A stretch of 64,000 nt of DNA from positions 620,001-684,000 of the forward strand of contig JAYQNH010000002.1 of the NCBI GenBank assembly GCA_038144195.1, in the 5' to 3' direction. The translations under genes and the position numbers were made by a program. Below, piece after piece: positions 20,318 to 29,230 of the stretch. Source of the stretch: VMDJ01 sp038144195. Lineage in GTDB: Bacteria > Pseudomonadota > Gammaproteobacteria > Chromatiales > Chromatiaceae. A model generated the notes under the pieces. It had not been told where the DNA came from. It made no database searches and saw nothing but the letters and a program-made list of their open reading frames with translations. Every line of letters starts with the position of its first letter. Positions within the stretch are counted from its first letter, which is position 1.

Positions 20318-22050
20318 TGGGGCCACAACTTCTGACCGATGGCTTTAACTAGCTCGTGGTCAGGAAACTCAGCGACCACGTTGGCATAAAAGGTTTTAGC
20401 TTCATCTAAACGCCCAAGCTCCGCAAGCACCTCAACAATGTGCGCACCAATCTCACCATCGGCAGCAATCTTGTAGGCCTTCTCCAACCATGGCAGTGCT
20501 GCTTCGGGATCACCTAACTTATAGGTGACCCATCCCATGCTATCGACGATCGCTGGATTCTCCGGTGATTGCTTTACCGCTTCTTCAATATACGTACGCG
20601 CTTCTTGTAAACGTATACCTTTAACAACAAGTGAGTAGCCCCATCCGTTGAGTGCATCAGGATCGCCGGGATAGAGATCGAGTAACTTTTTGAAGGTGCG
20701 ATCCATTTTTTCAACGTCATCTGAATCGCTGATAAACAGACCATAGTTAAACAGCAGGTCTTTATTGGTTGGGTGTTGCTCTAAACCTTGTAAATAAACT
20801 GCCTCTATCTCATCGTCTGCTTTATCCAACTGACGCATGATCTGCGCTTCGGCGTTAAATAAACGTGCCGGCACAGGTGATAGCTTTTGTCGCAGCTCAG
20901 CCAACACCTTCAGGGCTTCATCACCTTTCTCTTGTTGCAGCAACACCACACTTAAACGTAACAAGGCATCGGTTTGATGCTCACCTTCACTCACAGCTCG
21001 GTACAAGCCTGCGGCTAGGTCATCATTGCCTAGCTGTTCTTCGATTTGCGCTAAAAAGAACGTTGCTTCATGTTGATGCTTTGGATCGTTTCGCAAGGTC
21101 TGCCAAAGAGTTTGCGCCAAGGGCCACTTGCTCTCTTGTGTGGCGAGCATGGCATAAGCATAAGTTACATCAGCTCGACCTGGCGCCATCTCATGCGCTT
21201 TACCAAAAGCGTCTAGGGATTCATCAAAGCGTTCTTGCGAAATGAGCAGTCGTGCATAACTGAGCTGTAGCGACACATTATTTGCGTCACGCTTAAGACC
21301 GGCTTTTACGATCATTTCTGCTTGCTGTTTGCGATCGGTTGCACCAAGTACACGCGCTAACAACACACGCGCTTCATTCGCATCAGGGTCTTGATCAATG
21401 GCTTGCTGTAAATAATTTTCTGCAGCTTGATAGTCACGGTGCGAGACATGCGCCAATCCAAGCGCATATAAAGCCGCACTGGTTGCCGGATAATTTTTAG
21501 CTACCTCGCTAATGACCTGAAGAGCTGCTGCATCTTTCTCACCATTCAGTGCTGCAACCATCGCTAACAAACCATCTTCTTGCTTGGCATTGAGCAACTT
21601 CACCATCGCATCAAATTGGGGCACCGCTAACTCTGCATTACCATCTCTCACATGCAAGGTACCCAACAACTGAAGTGCTTGAACATGATTCGGCGCCAAC
21701 TCAACCCAACGTTTGGCTGAACTGAGCGCCTCAGACCAGCGGCTTTTAAAGGTCGCAATACGCGCAGCTCGCTCGGCAAAGTGCGGCTCGTCAAAGGTTG
21801 TACTTAGCGTTTGGTACTTAGGCAAAGATTCGTCAAAGAATCCCTGTCGTGCGCCCACCTCAGCGACCAAAGCATCATATAGAGTCTCACCAGTGAAAAC
21901 GAGCTCGGCTCGTTCAGGCTCGGCAAAAACCGGCGCATCTGCCACAACCGTTTTATCAGGCACGCTTTGGCATGCGCTGAGCAAATAAGACGCACCGAGA
22001 ACAACAGAAAAAATGGGGATTAACTTCACCGCTATAGAGTAGCTGATCAC
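20314..22050 (-). CDS. TPR-repeat lipoprotein
   Basis: A 578-residue protein with an N-terminal signal peptide ending in a lipobox (LLSAC, Cys near residue 27), then many tetratricopeptide-like helical repeats through to the C-terminus (for example DALNGWGYSLVVKGIRLQEA and AIVDSMGWVTYKLGDPEAAL). The predicted location is the outer-membrane inner face or periplasm. It takes the slot where Escherichia coli has lolB (between hemA and ispE) and overlaps ispE by four bases. A GTG start is used; a second GTG at 22029 is possible. The function is unknown; TPR lipoproteins usually act as assembly scaffolds. Confidence 0.85.
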   Translation of the reverse strand: MISYSIAVKLIPIFSVVLGASYLLSACQSVPDKTVVADAPVFAEPERAELVFTGETLYDALVAEVGARQGFFDESLPKYQTLSTTFDEPHFAERAARIATFKSRWSEALSSAKRWVELAPNHVQALQLLGTLHVRDGNAELAVPQFDAMVKLLNAKQEDGLLAMVAALNGEKDAAALQVISEVAKNYPATSAALYALGLAHVSHRDYQAAENYLQQAIDQDPDANEARVLLARVLGATDRKQQAEMIVKAGLKRDANNVSLQLSYARLLISQERFDESLDAFGKAHEMAPGRADVTYAYAMLATQESKWPLAQTLWQTLRNDPKHQHEATFFLAQIEEQLGNDDLAAGLYRAVSEGEHQTDALLRLSVVLLQQEKGDEALKVLAELRQKLSPVPARLFNAEAQIMRQLDKADDEIEAVYLQGLEQHPTNKDLLFNYGLFISDSDDVEKMDRTFKKLLDLYPGDPDALNGWGYSLVVKGIRLQEARTYIEEAVKQSPENPAIVDSMGWVTYKLGDPEAALPWLEKAYKIAADGEIGAHIVEVLAELGRLDEAKTFYANVVAEFPDHELVKAIGQKLWPQ

Positions 22051-22190
22051 CCTGCCCTAGCAGCATGAATTGCCTTAAAAACAAGCATGGATGAGCTGAA
22101 CAGCTTATGCCAAACTTGCATTCAAGCCCTTGATAAATCAAAATTTCCGCCCTTTTCGACCCATCGCCTGTGCGTGGAGCTGTTTTTAAG

Positions 22191-23459
22191 ATGTCGTTGT
22201 TTGCTGTTGGCCTCAATCATAAGACCGCACCTGTTGCGATCCGCGAGCGCCTGACATTTGGCCCAGACATCGTGGTGGGCGCTCTTCGCAGCTTGCGCGA
22301 ACAGCCTGGCGTACACGAAGCCGTCATCCTATCGACTTGTAACCGTACCGAGCTGTATTGCTCTGCGGAAGAGGATGCGATTCAAGGTGTTCGTGAATGG
22401 ATGGGTGATTTTCATGGTCTCGCCTTAAGCGATATCTCTAATTACCTTTATCAACATTTAGTTGATGATGCGGTATCGCACTTGCTTTGTGTATCAAGTG
22501 GTTTGGATTCGTTGATCTTGGGTGAGCCACAAATTCTTGGCCAAGTTAAAGATGCGTATCACACCGCATCTACCGCAGGTCACACCGGCAAGATTCTTGA
22601 GCGTTTATTCCAACATGCGTTTAACACCGCCAAACAAGTGCGCACGGATACTGCAATTGGCGATAGCCCAGTGTCTGTCGCTTTTGCTGCGGTTAGCTTA
22701 GCGCGTCAGATTTTTACTGATCTATCAAAACAAACTGCGTTACTGATTGGCGCTGGAGAAACTGTTGAGCTTGCTGCACGTCATTTACATCAACTCGGTA
22801 TTGGTCATCTGATCATCGCCAACCGCACAGTGTCTCGCGCAAAAGATCTAGCTGAACAGTTTGATGCCACACCTGCATCGATAACTGAGCTATCTACTCA
22901 GTTACCTAAAGCAGACATCGTGATCGCATCAACCGCAAGCCCACTACCGATTTTAGGTAAAGGTACAGTTGAGCGCGCATTGAAGGCACGTCGCAATAAG
23001 CCAATCTTCATGGTGGATATCGCAGTACCGCGTGACATCGAACCTGAAGTGAGCAACTTGCGTGACGTTTATCTCTACACGGTTGATGACCTGCAAGAAG
23101 TTATTCAAGAGAATTTAAAGTCTCGCCAAGAAGCGGCTGAACAAGCGCGCGAGATCATTGGTTTTCAAGTCGGTGAGTTCCGTGATTGGTTAGGCTCACT
23201 TGATGCGATTGATTTGATCCAGGACTTCCGTTCAACCGCAGAAGCTGCGCGTGATGAAGTTCTCGAAAAAACATTGCGTATGTTGGAATCAGGCAAAGAC
23301 CCAGAAGAGGCAGCGCAATATCTTGCTCGCACCTTAACCAATCGTTTGCTTCATGCACCTTGCCAGCAACTACGTGCCGCTGGCAGCGCAGGTCAGCATG
23401 ATATTTTGGAAGCAGCTTCGACGTTGTTTCAACTCCCTGCCAATAAAAAATCAGATTAG
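22191..23459 (+). CDS. hemA: glutamyl-tRNA reductase
   Basis: Converts glutamyl-tRNA to glutamate-1-semialdehyde, the first step of the C5 haem pathway. From the ATG at 22191 the protein has 422 residues. The nucleophile C50 sits in ILSTCNRTELY, the substrate domain begins FAVGLNHKTAPV, and the NADPH domain has LIGAGETVELAARHL and IANRT. It is divergent from the TPR lipoprotein gene and directly followed by prfA, a classic hemA-prfA-prmC operon. Confidence 0.97.
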   Translation: MSLFAVGLNHKTAPVAIRERLTFGPDIVVGALRSLREQPGVHEAVILSTCNRTELYCSAEEDAIQGVREWMGDFHGLALSDISNYLYQHLVDDAVSHLLCVSSGLDSLILGEPQILGQVKDAYHTASTAGHTGKILERLFQHAFNTAKQVRTDTAIGDSPVSVAFAAVSLARQIFTDLSKQTALLIGAGETVELAARHLHQLGIGHLIIANRTVSRAKDLAEQFDATPASITELSTQLPKADIVIASTASPLPILGKGTVERALKARRNKPIFMVDIAVPRDIEPEVSNLRDVYLYTVDDLQEVIQENLKSRQEAAEQAREIIGFQVGEFRDWLGSLDAIDLIQDFRSTAEAARDEVLEKTLRMLESGKDPEEAAQYLARTLTNRLLHAPCQQLRAAGSAGQHDILEAASTLFQLPANKKSD

Positions 23460-23467
23460 CTTCCATC

Positions 23468-24550
23468 ATGAAAGACAGTATTCGTCGCAAGCTCGAGACG
23501 ATCTCGGAGCGCTTCGGTGAAATCACTGCGTTGCTCGCAGAACCCGAAACCCAGAACGACAACAATCAATTTCGATCATTGAGCCAAGAGTATGCTCAGC
23601 TCGATCCCATTGTGTCTGCGTATCGAAAGTATGTTGGCTATGAGCAAGAAATTGAAGCGGCTGAAGAGATGATGTCTGACCCTGAGATGGCAGAGCTCGC
23701 TGAAGAAAGTCTTGATGAAGCGAAAGAGAATCTCGAGAACCTATTACCTGAGCTTCAAAAGCTACTGCTACCGAAAGACCCTAATGACGATAAAAATATC
23801 TTCTTAGAGATTCGCGCCGGCACCGGTGGCGCAGAAGCGGCACTGTTCTCCGGTGACTTGCTGCGCATGTACAGTCGTTATGCCGAGATCAAAGGTTGGC
23901 GTACTGAAATCATTAGCGAGAGCGTTGGTGAGCATGGTGGTTATAAAGAAGTTGTCGCGCGGATCATTGGCCAAGGTGTTTATTCGCATCTGAAATTTGA
24001 ATCCGGCGCACATCGCGTAGAACGTGTACCCGAAACTGAATCACAGGGTCGTGTACATACCTCGGCCTGTACAGTAGCGATTCTGCCCGAAGCGGATGAA
24101 GCAGCCGAGATTGAAATCAATGCAGCAGATCTGCGCATCGATACCTATCGCGCCTCTGGCGCGGGTGGTCAGCACGTTAATAAGACCGACTCAGCGGTGC
24201 GTTTGACTCACCTACCAACCGGCGTAGTTGTGGAGTGCCAAGATGAGCGCTCACAGCACAAGAACAAAGCGCGTGCGATGTCGCTATTAGCCTCAAAGCT
24301 AAAAGCAGCTGCAGATGCTGAGGTGCATCAAGCTGAATCAGCAGCTCGCAAGTTACAAGTTGGCAGCGGTGATCGCTCAGAACGTATTCGTACTTATAAC
24401 TTTCCGCAGAATCGCGTGACCGATCATCGCATCAATCTCACGTTATATAAGTTAGATGAAATCTTGATGGGACATGCTGACCAAGTTGTTGAGCCACTGA
24501 TGCATGAGTATCAAGCTGAGCTACTCGCCTCATTAAATGAGAATTCATGA
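23468..24550 (+). CDS. prfA: peptide chain release factor 1
   Basis: Recognises UAA and UAG and releases the finished peptide. The 360 residues are intact, with the catalytic GGQ in ASGAGGQHVNKTDSAVRL and the C-terminal part SERIRTYNFPQNRVTDHR. The start lies 8 bases after hemA. Its Gln in GGQ is methylated by the product of the next gene, prmC. Confidence 0.97.
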   Translation: MKDSIRRKLETISERFGEITALLAEPETQNDNNQFRSLSQEYAQLDPIVSAYRKYVGYEQEIEAAEEMMSDPEMAELAEESLDEAKENLENLLPELQKLLLPKDPNDDKNIFLEIRAGTGGAEAALFSGDLLRMYSRYAEIKGWRTEIISESVGEHGGYKEVVARIIGQGVYSHLKFESGAHRVERVPETESQGRVHTSACTVAILPEADEAAEIEINAADLRIDTYRASGAGGQHVNKTDSAVRLTHLPTGVVVECQDERSQHKNKARAMSLLASKLKAAADAEVHQAESAARKLQVGSGDRSERIRTYNFPQNRVTDHRINLTLYKLDEILMGHADQVVEPLMHEYQAELLASLNENS

Positions 24551-25380
24551 GTACTGTTAGCGAAGCACTCGATTGGGCAACGGAGCAACTGAGCGAATCT
24601 GATGATGCTCGACTCGATAGCCAAGTTCTGCTCGCCTATGCACTGAACGTTTCTCGCACCTGGTTATTTACATGGCCAGATAAAGTGCTTGATGGCGCCA
24701 CACTGACTGCTTTCAATGCACTCATTGAAGAACGTAAAAGCGGCACGCCGATAGCCTATATAACCGGCTACCGAGACTTTTGGTCACTACGCTTAAAGGT
24801 CACGCCCGACACCTTAACCCCACGTGCGGACACCGAGTTGCTAGTTGAGACCGCACTCACCTTAAAAAATGTCGAAAAGCCCTGTGATGTAATTGACCTT
24901 GGCACAGGCACCGGTGCGATAGCTTTATCGCTCGCGAATGAGTGCCCTAGTTGGCGCATCACCGCCACTGACATCAATCCAAAGACTTTAGCCGTGGCCA
25001 AAGAAAACGCTACGACGCTTGAGCTGGCATTGAGCTTTAAAGAATCTGCTTGGTTTGATGCTATCAACGATCGTTACGACTTAGTGATTAGTAACCCACC
25101 GTATATCGAATCGGATGATCCTCATCTGCAACAAGGTGACCTTCGCTTTGAGCCAGCTGGTGCGCTCACTTCAGGCCAAGACGGATTGGATGATATTCGA
25201 CGACTCGTACAACAAGCACTTAAGCACCTGAAAAAAGACGGCTACCTGTTGCTGGAGCATGGCTATCAACAAGCCGAAGCGGTTCGTAGTTTGATGGCAA
25301 AAGCTGGTTACATCGACATCGAAACGCATCAGGACATTGAGGACCGTGACCGAGTCACCCTAGGGAAAATACCTACTTGA
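24547..25380 (+). CDS. prmC: release factor glutamine methyltransferase
   Basis: Methylates the Gln of the GGQ motif in release factors, using S-adenosylmethionine. The 277 residues include an N-terminal helical domain, the SAM loop VIDLGTGTGAIAL and the catalytic NPPY (VISNPPYIES). The start overlaps the prfA stop by four bases (ATGA). Confidence 0.96.
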   Translation: MSTVSEALDWATEQLSESDDARLDSQVLLAYALNVSRTWLFTWPDKVLDGATLTAFNALIEERKSGTPIAYITGYRDFWSLRLKVTPDTLTPRADTELLVETALTLKNVEKPCDVIDLGTGTGAIALSLANECPSWRITATDINPKTLAVAKENATTLELALSFKESAWFDAINDRYDLVISNPPYIESDDPHLQQGDLRFEPAGALTSGQDGLDDIRRLVQQALKHLKKDGYLLLEHGYQQAEAVRSLMAKAGYIDIETHQDIEDRDRVTLGKIPT

Positions 25381-25432
25381 CCCATGGGTATTCGAGGTCG
25401 ACACTCAAATAGTCGACTATTCGGGAGGCACA

Positions 25433-25880
25433 ATGTTGCACAAACCCGACAATCTAAACCGAAAACGCGATATTTCTTTTTGCGTTCTGCACCCGGATGA
25501 AAACCAAGCCGGTACTGCCTCTGCTTTGCTTAGAAGGTTTGGATGGCATCGATCTTGTCGAACACAGCAATGATCATCAGATCACCGTTTATTACTCCTT
25601 AGATAGCGTCACCTTAGAAGCGATTGAGGCCCTGCTTGTCGATCGAGGCTTTCATCTCGATAACAGCTTGCTGCAACGCATGCGTCGCGCCTTGATTCAC
25701 TACACCGAAGAAAATCAGCGCCGCAATCTTGGCTGTGGCCGCGGAGAAAGCAACTGCGCCTCTAAGCTGTTTGTGAAGCAATACCAACAACGTGAGCACG
25801 GCTGTAAAGATGCTCGCCCCTCTCACTGGCGTCGTCGCTATCTATCTTTAAGACAAATGTTGCATCCTATTCATGAGTGA
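25433..25880 (+). CDS. small unknown protein with HMA-like fold features (probable frameshift)
   Basis: A good ribosome binding site (GGGAGG) stands before the ATG at 25433, but that frame ends after about 46 codons; a second frame from about 25497 continues for 127 codons. Joined near 25498 they would give a protein of roughly 148 residues. The middle (ITVYYSLDSVTLEAIEALLVDRGFHLD) has the beta-alpha-beta rhythm of heavy-metal-associated domains but no CxxC metal site. The end is basic and has a few Cys (CGRGESNC, GCKD). I do not recognise the family with certainty. It sits between prmC and a MoeB/ThiF-type gene. Confidence 0.55.
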
Positions 25881-25899
25881 TTAGAAGTACACTTAGGGA

Positions 25900-26643
25900 A
25901 TGAACGACGACGACCTCCTCCGCTATAGCCGACAAATCATGCTCTCTGAGTTGGATATTGAAGGCCAACAAAAATTGCGTGATGCACATGCCTTAATCAT
26001 AGGACTAGGCGGTCTCGGCTCACCGGTTTCCATGTACCTCACTGCAGCGGGTTTCGGCCAGCTTACTCTTGTGGATGATGACCAAGTAGATATGACCAAT
26101 CTGCAACGACAGATCGTGCATGACACCTCAACTGTTGGCCAAGATAAGGTGACTTCAGCTAAAGCGCGCCTTGCGCGATTGAATAGCGATGTTGTTGTTC
26201 ATGCGATCAATCGCCGCTTAAGCGATGAGGAGTTAGATCAAAAGATTGCTGAAGTCGATATCGTGATCGATTGCTGCGACAACTTTGATACGCGCTTCGC
26301 TGTTAATCGTTCGTGTTATCAACATCAAACACCGCTTGTTTCTGGTGCAGCCATTCGCTGGGAAGGTCAGATCAGCGTGTTTCATTCTCAACCTGATCAA
26401 GCGTGTTATCACTGCCTTTACGGCGAAGGCGTTGAAGCACCAATGCGCTGTAGCGAGAACGGCGTGATATCGCCACTTGTTGGCATTATTGGCAGCATTC
26501 AAGCACTAGAAGCGATCAAAGTGATTGCGGGTTGCGGCGAATCGCTTCAAGGCCAGCTTCAAGTCTTTGATGGTCTTTATCATCAGTGGCGATCATTAAA
26601 GCTTGTTAAAGATCCTAAGTGTCCTGTTTGCGGTAATCCATGA
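25900..26643 (+). CDS. MoeB/ThiF/HesA-family adenylyltransferase (E1-like)
   Basis: Adenylates the C-terminal Gly-Gly of a ubiquitin-like sulfur carrier (ThiS or MoaD). The 247 residues contain the nucleotide loop IIGLGGLGSPVSMYL, the Asp motif LVDDDQVDMTNLQRQ, the active-Cys region near YGEGVEAPMRCSENGV, and two zinc pairs, CYHC and CPVCGNP. ThiS and ThiG are encoded at the far end of this window, so ThiS is a plausible partner, but MoaD cannot be excluded. Confidence 0.92.
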   Translation: MNDDDLLRYSRQIMLSELDIEGQQKLRDAHALIIGLGGLGSPVSMYLTAAGFGQLTLVDDDQVDMTNLQRQIVHDTSTVGQDKVTSAKARLARLNSDVVVHAINRRLSDEELDQKIAEVDIVIDCCDNFDTRFAVNRSCYQHQTPLVSGAAIRWEGQISVFHSQPDQACYHCLYGEGVEAPMRCSENGVISPLVGIIGSIQALEAIKVIAGCGESLQGQLQVFDGLYHQWRSLKLVKDPKCPVCGNP

Positions 26644-27196
26644 TTCTTTTTATTCATGGCTTTCGCAGTTGCGGCTTAGGTCAGAAGTCGCAAGCATTGA
26701 TTGATTACTTTGGTAACAATGAAGTCCTCGCCCCCGATCTACCTAACCATCCTAAAGATGCTGCAGATGCTTTAACCGCCATAATTAATGCGCATCCAAT
26801 TGATTTACTGATTGGCTCATCACTCGGCGGGCATTTAGCGACGCATATTCAATCAGTCGAAAATCATCCCCAGCGTGTTAATTAATCCTGCTGTCGCGCC
26901 GCATAGCTTGCTGAATGATTACCTCGGTGAGCATGAAGATTGTCATGGCAATCTTTTTGAAGTCACGCAAGATTACCTTGAAGTTTTGCAACAACAGTAT
27001 CGCCAAATGACTTTTCATCTGATGAGCGCTATCTCTTGTGTTACTGCAAACCGGTGATGAAACTCTCGACTACCGAAAGGCTGCCGCCTACTATGCGGAC
27101 TTTGATGTGATTGTTGAGCAAGGTGGCAATCACCGTTTTGAAAAATTTGAACAACACCTACCGCACATAGCGGAGTGGCGAAAACAACATGGCTAA
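26640..27196 (+). CDS. YqiA-like alpha/beta-fold esterase (about three frameshifts)
   Basis: The start overlaps the previous gene by four bases (ATGA). The N-terminus MILFIHGFRSCG and the nucleophile motif LIGSSLGGHLAT match the YqiA/UPF0227 family. Breaks occur near 26868 (a C run), 27012 and 27042. Joining the frames gives INPAVAPHSLLNDYLGEHED, then QTGDETLDYR, and the catalytic-His end NHRFEKFEQHLPHI. The length (about 185 residues) is normal. The substrate is unknown. Confidence 0.8.
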
Positions 27197-27791
27197 GAAA
27201 GCAAAAGAACCTCTTGATCTGAATAAGCTACGTCAGGACATCGTGTTCAAAGACACCCTCATGGAACATGAATTTACCTTTCATACGACTTGGGGATTGT
27301 TTTCACCACGCGCCATAGACGAAGGTACACAACTCTTACTCAAGCACATGGATGTTAAGCCAGACGATACCGCTATCGACTTGGGCTGTGGCTATGGGCC
27401 AATTGGCATGAGCATCGCCAAGTCAGCACCCCAAGGTAGTGTGCTAATGGTGGATAAAGATTTTGTTGCGATTGAATATGCGAATGCTAACTGCAAACGC
27501 AATAACATCAGCAATGCTAATGCGATGTTGAGTGATGGCTTAAAGCACACCCCAAAACAAAACTTCAGCTTGGCAGTTACCAACCTTCCTGCGAAGACAT
27601 CGAAGGAACATTACTACCTGTTCTTTTATGACATCAAAGAGCGCCTTGAACCAGGCGGTCGTTTCTATGTGGTCGTGATTAGCGGACTACGTCGTTTTAT
27701 CGAACGTGCTTTTGAAGAAGTATTCGGCAACCATTGCAAGGTGAAGCAAGGACAAACTTACACCGTTGCAATGGCAACCAAAGAGTCTTAA
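27189..27791 (+). CDS. class I SAM-dependent methyltransferase (RsmC-type MTS domain)
   Basis: The 200-residue protein has the SAM motif AIDLGCGYGPIGMSIAK and acidic VDKDFVAIEYA, as in the small-subunit rRNA methyltransferase family MTS. The usual catalytic NPPF/H is replaced by NLPAK (AVTNLPAKTSKEHY), as seen in some members. The ATG at 27189 overlaps the esterase stop by eight bases, and its stop overlaps the convergent gatB stop by four bases. An RNA guanine-N2 methylation role is only a family-based guess. Confidence 0.85.
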   Translation: MAKKAKEPLDLNKLRQDIVFKDTLMEHEFTFHTTWGLFSPRAIDEGTQLLLKHMDVKPDDTAIDLGCGYGPIGMSIAKSAPQGSVLMVDKDFVAIEYANANCKRNNISNANAMLSDGLKHTPKQNFSLAVTNLPAKTSKEHYYLFFYDIKERLEPGGRFYVVVISGLRRFIERAFEEVFGNHCKVKQGQTYTVAMATKES

Positions 27792-29229
27792 CCCAACTTA
27801 TCAGCGAGTAGCTGATTAACCTGTTGTGGATTTGCCTTACCTTGTGACTTCTTCATAATTTGGCCAACAAAGAAGCCAATCATCTTAGGTCGCTTATCCG
27901 GCTCAGCATTCTTATAGTTTTCAACCTGCTCAGGATTCGCAGCAAGCACCTCATCCACGAGCGCTTCAATCGCGCCGGTGTCGGTAATCTGCTTAAGACC
28001 TTTTGCTTCGATCACCTCATCAGCCGAACCTTCGCCTGCCCACATCGCTTCGAAGACCTGCTTGGCGATCTTGCCGGAGATGGTGTTATCCGTGATGCGA
28101 CTTAACAAGCCAGCTAAAGCATCTGCATTAACCGGACTTTGCTCAATCTCAAGATCTGCTTTATTTAACGCTGCGGCAAACTCACCCATCACCCAGTTAG
28201 CCGCAAGCTTGGCATCACCACAGGCTTTAGCCACGGTTTCAAAGAAGTCTGCATTCACGCGTGAACTTGTCAGCACGTTAGCGTCATAGGCTGGTAAGCC
28301 GTATTCGCTTTCGAAACGTGCACGTCGTACATCCGGCAGCTCTGGCATGTCTGCTGTGACTTGCTGAATAAAGGTGTCGTCGATTTCAACTGGCAACAAA
28401 TCTGGATCTGGGAAGTAACGATAGTCATTCGCTTCTTCTTTCGAGCGCATAGAACGCGTCTCATCCTTGTTGGCATCGTAGAGACGTGTCTCTTGAACAA
28501 TCTTGCCGCCATCTTCGATGACATCGATCTGGCGCTCGATCTCGTAGTTGATCGCTTTTTCAAGGAAGCGGAACGAGTTGATGTTTTTCAGCTCGGTACG
28601 CGTACCCAGCTTCTCTTCACCCATTGGACGAATCGAGACGTTGGCATCACAACGGAAAGAACCTTCCTGCATGTTGCCGTCACAGATACCAATGTAGGTC
28701 ACAATCTGGTGGATTTGCGTGCATATGCCACCGCTTCTTTCGCTGAACGCATATCCGGCTCAGAAACGATCTCAAGCAACGGCGTTCCCGCACGGTTCAA
28801 ATCGATACCGGTTTGATCTGGGAATTCTTCGTGCAATGACTTGCCCGCATCTTCCTCAAGGTGCGCACGTGTCACGCCAACTGTTTTGGTCTCACCGTCT
28901 TCCATCACGATCTCAACCTGACCCACACCTACGATTGGTAGCTGCGCCTGACTGATTTGATAACCCTTAGGCAAATCAGGATAGAAATAATTCTTACGCT
29001 CAAAGATCGACTTTTTAGCAACATGCGCATTAATCGCTGTACCGAAACGTACTGCGAACTCCACCGCACGCTTATTCAACACCGGCAAGACACCTGGCAT
29101 ACCTAAGTCAACGAGGTTGGCTTGCGTATTAGGCTCAGCACCAAAGGCGGTTGATGAGCCTGAGAAAATTTTAGAGTTGGTCGCAAGCTGCGTATGGATC
29201 TCTAAACCAATGACGACTTCCCATTTCAT
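27788..29229 (-). CDS. gatB: Asp-tRNA(Asn)/Glu-tRNA(Gln) amidotransferase subunit B (one frameshift)
   Basis: With GatA and GatC it converts misacylated Glu-tRNA(Gln) or Asp-tRNA(Asn) to the amide form. It starts MKWEVVIGLEIHTQL and ends QQVNQLLADKLG, about 480 residues. The frame breaks near 28714: one A is missing from AAA (minus strand), turning ARKIHQIVTYIGICDGNM into ARKSTRL. Essential in bacteria lacking GlnRS or AsnRS, so probably a sequencing error. It is two bases after gatA. Confidence 0.95.
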
Positions 29230-29230
29230 C

